Part shown: one piece after another, positions 59,501 to 64,000 of the stretch
How positions within the stretch are numbered: position 1 is the stretch's first letter
How the letters are laid out: each line of letters starts with the position of its first letter
Origin: Owenia fusiformis
Taxonomy: Eukaryota > Annelida > Polychaeta > Sabellida > Oweniidae
Assembly (NCBI GenBank): GCA_903813345.2
Contig: CAIIXF020000001.1
Location: forward strand, 22,527,915 to 22,591,914
Direction of reading: 5' to 3'
Length of the DNA stretch: 64,000 nt
Notes under the pieces: model-generated
What the model saw: only the letters and a program-made list of their open reading frames with translations
What the model was told of the DNA's origin: nothing
The model's database searches: none
Translations under genes and position numbers: made by a program

Positions 59501-59594
59501 GGGAAAACAAAACATCGTACGAAAATCTATCACCGGAAGTCTGGCCATCTTGATGCAACAACACGGTGTTGTTGCATCACGATACCCCCCAGTG
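56535..59594. mobile_element. 3,060-bp element, CACTGGG ends, 5-bp TSD atgtt
   Basis: Inverted ends of about 300 bp begin CACTGGGG. Direct atgtt lies at 56,530-56,534 and 59,595-59,599. Each end carries the 13-mer GATGCAACAACAC several times, the outermost as a perfect palindrome (56,551-56,577 and 59,552-59,578). The centre (57,500-58,500) has internal inverted repeats based on ATTGTATACCGATACTGTAA and GTCAACAGTA. No transposase. Absent from copy 1. Confidence 0.85.
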
Positions 59595-59822
59595 ATGTTG
59601 TAAAAGAAGATAGTAAAAATTCTAAATGAAAGTGAACTGTGAATTGTTCAATAACACAAGTTTCGCTGTAAAGCCTGAACGTCAGAAAGCAGATTGATCC
59701 AATAAAATGTCCCCTCTCCCTCTTTAGGTATCTAGATTATTACAGACTATGGATCCTAATAGATTTAATAATATATAATACCATTGGAATAAATATTCTG
59801 TTTCCAATACAAAGATAATAAG

Positions 59823-59929
59823 CAAATATTTCATTCTATGGAGGGCAATACCTGTTCATCTTTCAATGATTTTTGCGGTATGTATTGCCCGCAGCCCGTA
59901 GGGCGAGGGAACATAGAATGAAATATTTG
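59823..59929. repeat. Hairpin with GC-rich apex, duplicate of 20,494-20,602
   Basis: Same stem CAAATATTTCATTCTATG and apex GCCCGCAGCCCGTAGGGCG. Confidence 0.75.
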
Positions 59930-60293
59930 TTTTATTATATCATTGTTAGACATTCTTTACGATCACTCTGCATTTCAAAAAAATATAGAATATTTGTTTT
60001 AACCCGTAAACATATATTTTAATCAATAAATATGTCATAAACCCATCAGTTAACATAATTATGTACAATTATCATTGTATGGTACACTTTTATTATACGT
60101 TTTTTATAATCCAATAATTGAGGGAGCTGTGAAATACGCTTTGGTAGTTTTGATCTCATGGTACCAAATCAGCCAATCAAAGCACATTATTTCTAGCAAT
60201 GATATAATACTATTTATTACACTGGCACTAAAGTTCCACTTTATTTTCAACAAGGGTGTATTTGCTAATATCAAAATAATGTTACAATAGTAC

Positions 60294-60394
60294 AATAATG
60301 TCATTTCTAAGGGCAATATAGTGAAATATTGGACCGAGGGCCGAAGGCCCAAGGTCCAATATTTCACTATATTGCTCGCAGAAATGACGTTATT
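60294..60394. repeat. Long hairpin, stem ~41 bp, apex GAGGGCCGAAGGCC
   Basis: AATAATGTCATTTCTAAGGG through AGTGAAATATTGGACC pairs with the inverse ending GACGTTATT, with few mismatches. Copy-2 specific. Confidence 0.85.
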
Positions 60395-60567
60395 AGTATT
60401 ATTACCACCGTTCTCACCGTTAACGACCAGGACTGAAACAGCAAGAAAATCTTACGCATTGAACGATATCTAATTTCCCGGGGAAAATTGCCGGTCCAGA
60501 ATATATTCTAGACCGGTCCATATGGACCACCACTATGACGTCACACATTTCTCAGGTCGATATTGTA

Positions 60568-60738
60568 CAAATAGTGACTGCCATTGAGGGAAATAGTGCA
60601 AAATATTTTCCTCAAGGGAATATCCTGTCCACTGACATGTTCCCGAGGCTGCAGGCCGAGGGAACAAGTCAGTGGACAGGATATTCCCGAGAGGAAAATT
60701 TTTACACTATTTCCCGAAAATGTGGCAGTCACTATTTG
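60568..60738. repeat. Long hairpin, stem ~75 bp, apex GAGGCTGCAGGCCGAGG
   Basis: CAAATAGTGACTGCCA at the outside and GGGAATATCCTGTCCACTGA inside pair with their inverses. The inner stem recurs at 49,211-49,275. Short open frames across this hairpin are artefacts. Confidence 0.85.
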
Positions 60739-62091
60739 TTTTATTATATACCTGATAAGTACTCTGTAAACAAAAATAAAATGAGAAGTCTTTTCATTTC
60801 AATATCAAATGGTCACAGGTTCTTATTGGCATTTAAAGGCATTTTACCTTTCAACTCCTATAATCTCAGATTTGGGGGAAGATAAAACGTACTATTGACT
60901 GGTCACATGACCTAACTGGTGATTAGCACAATTCATCTTCCCTGAAAGCAGGGATTTAGGACTTTCCAGGGAATTAGTTCATCTATTCCATGTCATGTGA
61001 CCATGAATAAGCCAATGAGCATCTAGAATACATTTGAGGTATATAATAAAGTAAAATAAACGCCTTCTAAACTAGCACTAAAACCCCTAGAACTGGCCCG
61101 GCAAGGTGGTAATAATTTGTATTAACTATTCAATCATAATTTCAATGCTGTGGAATTTGTCATCTAACTTCCCTTCCTACTATTTAGTACTATTATGGTT
61201 TGACTGGCTTGAACTTCATTCTATTATACTATCTCTGTCTTACTTCCATTACTCCCCCGATTGTTACTGTCAAGTCATCCTGGGATGCTCTAATTACCTG
61301 AACATATTCTGCTTTCTATTTGAAGAATTTTTCGCTTGTTAAAGGCCATGTGTAAAATGCACTGGCTTATAATAGAAATAAAAGTACATTTTGTAACCCT
61401 ATACCATCACAATTGTATTTATAAATCTATAAAATCTAATATGCATAAAAATGAATGATTGAAATAGTCTAACCTGAGACGTATAATAAATATATGTGTC
61501 TGGTCTAACTCACAAATTATGTGTATAATTTATATTGTTGTGTTTTTAATGATATAGATATAAAACTTTTGCAAATAAAATGATGGGAAATCAAATATTT
61601 GAGAATTAAGAAACCAACACATTTTTAGATAATTTTTATAGAATAATGCCTCAAACAATTTTTTCATGACATGACACCAAGCCCTCCTTTAAAGTATCAT
61701 ACTAGGGATGTTTTGGTATTGGATTCTAGTATTATATTTGGGACTTTTTTGTTTTTATATAAATCTTGTTTTCATATGAATAGTTTCCCTATTATTTGAC
61801 TAAAATGATATACAGGATCAAAAGTGTTTGTGAAATGACTGTCAAAATTGATAGAATAATCTTGATTTTTCAGAAATAAATCAATTATTTAATGGAGCAA
61901 ACATCAGCTTTTTGTCAACTACAATTGAATTTTAAAATTTTGCCACAACAAACCAATTTTGTAATACTTTCATAAACATTATTTTCTTATACCCCACATA
62001 CAAGTTCTAGTTTAGGGATTTAGAGAAACATAATTCTATCCCTCAAATGTTGGAATTATCAAAAGTAGGTCTGGGAGATTCGGTTATTTTA

Positions 62092-62252
62092 TTAGACTCC
62101 AGATGAAAATCTGGAGTCTATTGCTTTTGCCAGTTTTCTTTATTATTAGACTCCAGATGTCAATCTGGAGTCTATTGTTTTTGCCAGTATTCTTCTTATT
62201 ATTAGACTCTAGATGTCAATCTGGAGTCTATTGTTTTTGCCAGTATTCTTCT
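62092..62252. repeat. Tandem array of AGACTCCAGAT/ATCTGGAGTCT hairpins
   Basis: Three units of about 60 bp, each a stem AGACTCCAGAT, a 3-4-nt loop and ATCTGGAGTCT, spaced by TTGTTTTTGCCAGTATTCTT. They are followed by a (CTT)n run. A related half-site (CTAGATCTGGAGTCTGA) is at 63,654. Confidence 0.85.
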
Positions 62253-63357
62253 TCTTCTTCTTCTTCTTATTATTTTTCTTTAAGAGTTTTTTCAATAACT
62301 ATAAGGTATCCAGTAAAGACCATTATACAGTTCATTTAGGTTCAGTATCTAGTTGGTGGGAAATTGGGTCAAATTTTTATCTAGGTCAAAGGTCAAGAAC
62401 TAGGTCAAATCTTACATTTTCAGTCTTCTGTCTATTATCTTCGTCGTTATTTCTCGAAACGTCTTCTTCTTTTTTTCATCCTGTAGCTTACAAACAGCCC
62501 TTTCATAAGTGTGCCATCCGTTTTTTGATTACTCTTACCGATTTTGAAATATGGCGTCCGGAAAGTAGGTCACACCAAAACGTGCTCCAAATTCAATGTG
62601 TGAGTTATGAATTAGGAGTAGAATTTTGTCAGGAATCCGAATCTGCAAACCAAATTTCGATCAGATTTTTGGTTCGGAAGTTATGGCGTTTTAAAAGCTC
62701 AAAATTTGGTGCCCATGTTAAGTCAATGGGAAAAAAGATTTTTTTGAAGTGAAAAATTCGAAATATAGACTGAGTTCAGCTTAATTTAGTGAAAGCCTTC
62801 AAAAGAAGGGGACCTAAAAAGCCATCTAGCTTCAAAATTTGGACCCCAAAATGCCTAGGTCAAAATCTAGGTCAAATTCAGAGGTTTTCCTTATTTTTGC
62901 GATTCTGACACTACACTTCAATTATATTCTTCGAAATTGTATATACATGTAGCCAAGAGTGTGCTTATAGTGTTAGCCTTTTGCCGTCAGAAAGTATTTT
63001 GACCCACTTTTGAGATATGGTGTCCGAAAAGTAGGTCAAAATAAAAAATTCTCCAAATTAAACGTATGAGTTATGAATTAGGAGAAGAATTTTGTCGGGA
63101 ATCCGAATCTGCAAACCAAATTTCGATCCGATTTCCGGTTCGGAAGTTATGGCGTGTCCAAAAAGTAGGTCAAAATAAAAAGTTTCCAAATTTAACGTAT
63201 GAGTTATGAATTAGGGGTAGAATTTTGTCAGGAATCCGAATCTGCAAACCAAATTTCGATCTGACTTCCGGTTCGGAAATTATGGCGTTTTGAAATTTCG
63301 AGAAAAATCGATCTGATGATATCCTGATAGAAAGTCAAGAATAGCAAAGAAAATATT

Positions 63358-63560
63358 GAAAAATCCATCCTACCTTCCATCCATCATTCCTACCCTATCT
63401 GATCCTATCCTATCCTTCCTATCTATCCTTCTTTCATATTTTTTACTTCCTATCCTCCATATCCTATCCTTTCTTCCTATTCTATCCTATCCTTCTTTTC
63501 TATTCTATCCTATCGTTCCTTCCTATTCTATCCTATTCTTCCTTCCTATTCAATCCGCCC
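63358..63560. repeat. Pyrimidine-rich (TCCTA)n-type microsatellite
   Basis: Irregular TCCTATCCTATCCTTCC runs on the plus strand. The apparent open frame across it is low complexity. Confidence 0.9.
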
Positions 63561-63565
63561 ATCAA

Positions 63566-63647
63566 TCTTTTTCTGGATGACTCAGCTTATTTTGGATGAC
63601 TCAGCTTATTCTGGATGACTCGGCTTATTCTGGATGACTGGGCTTAA
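63566..63647. repeat. Four 20-bp tandem units with TGACNNNGC
   Basis: Units of the form TCTGGATGACTCAGCTTATT. The cores are TGACTCAGC twice, TGACTCGGC and TGACTGGGC. Confidence 0.8.
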
Positions 63648-64000
63648 AAAAGTCTAGATCTGGAGTCTGAAATTGAACTTCGTTCAATTTCCTAAGTCTA
63701 GTTATTATTTTTCTTTAAGAGTTTTTTCAATAACTATAAGGTATCCAGTAAAGATCATAATACAGTATATTTAGGTTCAGTATCTAGTTGGTGGGAAATT
63801 GGGTCAAATTTTTATCTAGGTCAAAGGTCAAGAACTAGGTCAAATCCAGTACTTTGTCACTTTTTTCGATTTTCTCAGTCGTCCTTCAATATTTTCGATC
63901 CGGTTTTTTTTTTCATTGTGTTCCTCATAAAAAAGTAGTATGAAGAAACACGATTTAGATTTTTGATATCTCGAACCGATTTCGAGATATCAGTGTCCGA

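Larger units (their letters stand above)
51931..62090. repeat. Segmental duplication copy 2
   Basis: Aligns in order with copy 1 (14,451-40,150). Copy-2-specific insertions include foldbacks at about 55,000-55,570, the 3,060-bp element at 56,535-59,594 and a block at about 60,288-61,111. It is cut at about 62,090 by a hairpin-repeat insertion. It carries the second 2A-like exon. Confidence 0.85.
62262..63855. repeat. Complex repeat: ~150-bp direct repeats about 1.43 kb apart, with internal ~130-bp units
   Basis: The block TTTTTCTTTAAGAGTTTTTT through GGTCAAAGGTCAAGAACTAG at 62,270-62,415 recurs at 63,708-63,850. Inside, three copies of a unit with GAATCCGAATCTGCAAACCA and GGTTCGGAAGTTATGGCGT lie near 62,565-62,695, 63,035-63,155 and 63,160-63,290. 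No coding frame is credible. Sequence from 63,855 to the end continues the same kind of repeat. Confidence 0.8.

Noticed and set aside
60535-60885. Overlapping frames on both strands
   Set aside because: They run across the long hairpin at 60,568-60,738 and mirror each other.
62213-62752. 179-codon plus-strand frame
   Set aside because: Begins in hairpin and CTT repeats, and the sequence recurs as non-coding repeat 1.43 kb away.

Overview
The window reads as nuclear DNA of an invertebrate metazoan. It has AT-rich spacers, spliced genes with GT-AG introns, and a heavy load of nested LINEs, DNA transposons, MITEs and a SINE-like repeat. The recognisable genes (a Reeler/DOMON FRRS1-like gene, a CC2D2A homologue, a CapA-like gene and an NTase-TPR gene) fit a mollusc, brachiopod, hemichordate or lancelet type of genome. 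I cannot choose between these from sequence alone.

Layout. 1-4,600 holds repeats: a short-motif cluster, a ~330-bp tandem repeat, and a SINE-like copy inside a possible transposon. 5,386-10,487 (minus) carries six phase-consistent exons of a ferric-chelate-reductase-1-like protein (signal peptide, Reeler domain, start of DOMON); the rest must lie left of the window. 13,245-14,417 (plus) is an intronless CapA-like gene. 14,451-20,909 plus 37,847-40,150 is copy 1 of a segmental duplication whose copy 2 lies at 51,931-62,090. Each copy carries a 190-nt coding exon with a 2A-like motif (19,462-19,651 and 56,214-56,403) ending in a phase-1 splice donor.

Between the two halves of copy 1 sits about 17 kb of nested insertions. 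These are chained ~490-bp MITEs with TTA/TAA target sites, one of which is split by a 14.5-kb foldback element. The foldback is itself split by a LINE, and the LINE is interrupted by three further insertions. At each of those three, removing the insert and one target duplication restores the LINE reading frame.

42,205-45,960 (plus) is a large exon coding a nucleotidyltransferase-like domain followed by about fifteen 43-residue TPR units. It has a good upstream splice acceptor whose phase fits the 2A exon 22.5 kb away. The most interesting hypothesis here is therefore a 2A-leader::NTase-TPR gene, duplicated in tandem, with the second NTase-TPR exon expected just right of the window. 50,834-51,543 (minus) holds the last two coding exons of a CC2D2A (transition-zone) homologue, convergent with the TPR gene and abutting duplication copy 2.

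A second recurring theme is a set of non-autonomous inverted-repeat elements that begin CAC, end GTG and have 5-bp target duplications (14,736; 30,830; 37,977; 52,250; 56,535; plus a lone end at 51,931). These are end features of the Transib/RAG-like transposon group. No transposase for them is visible in the window. The right edge (62,090-64,000) is composed of repeats.
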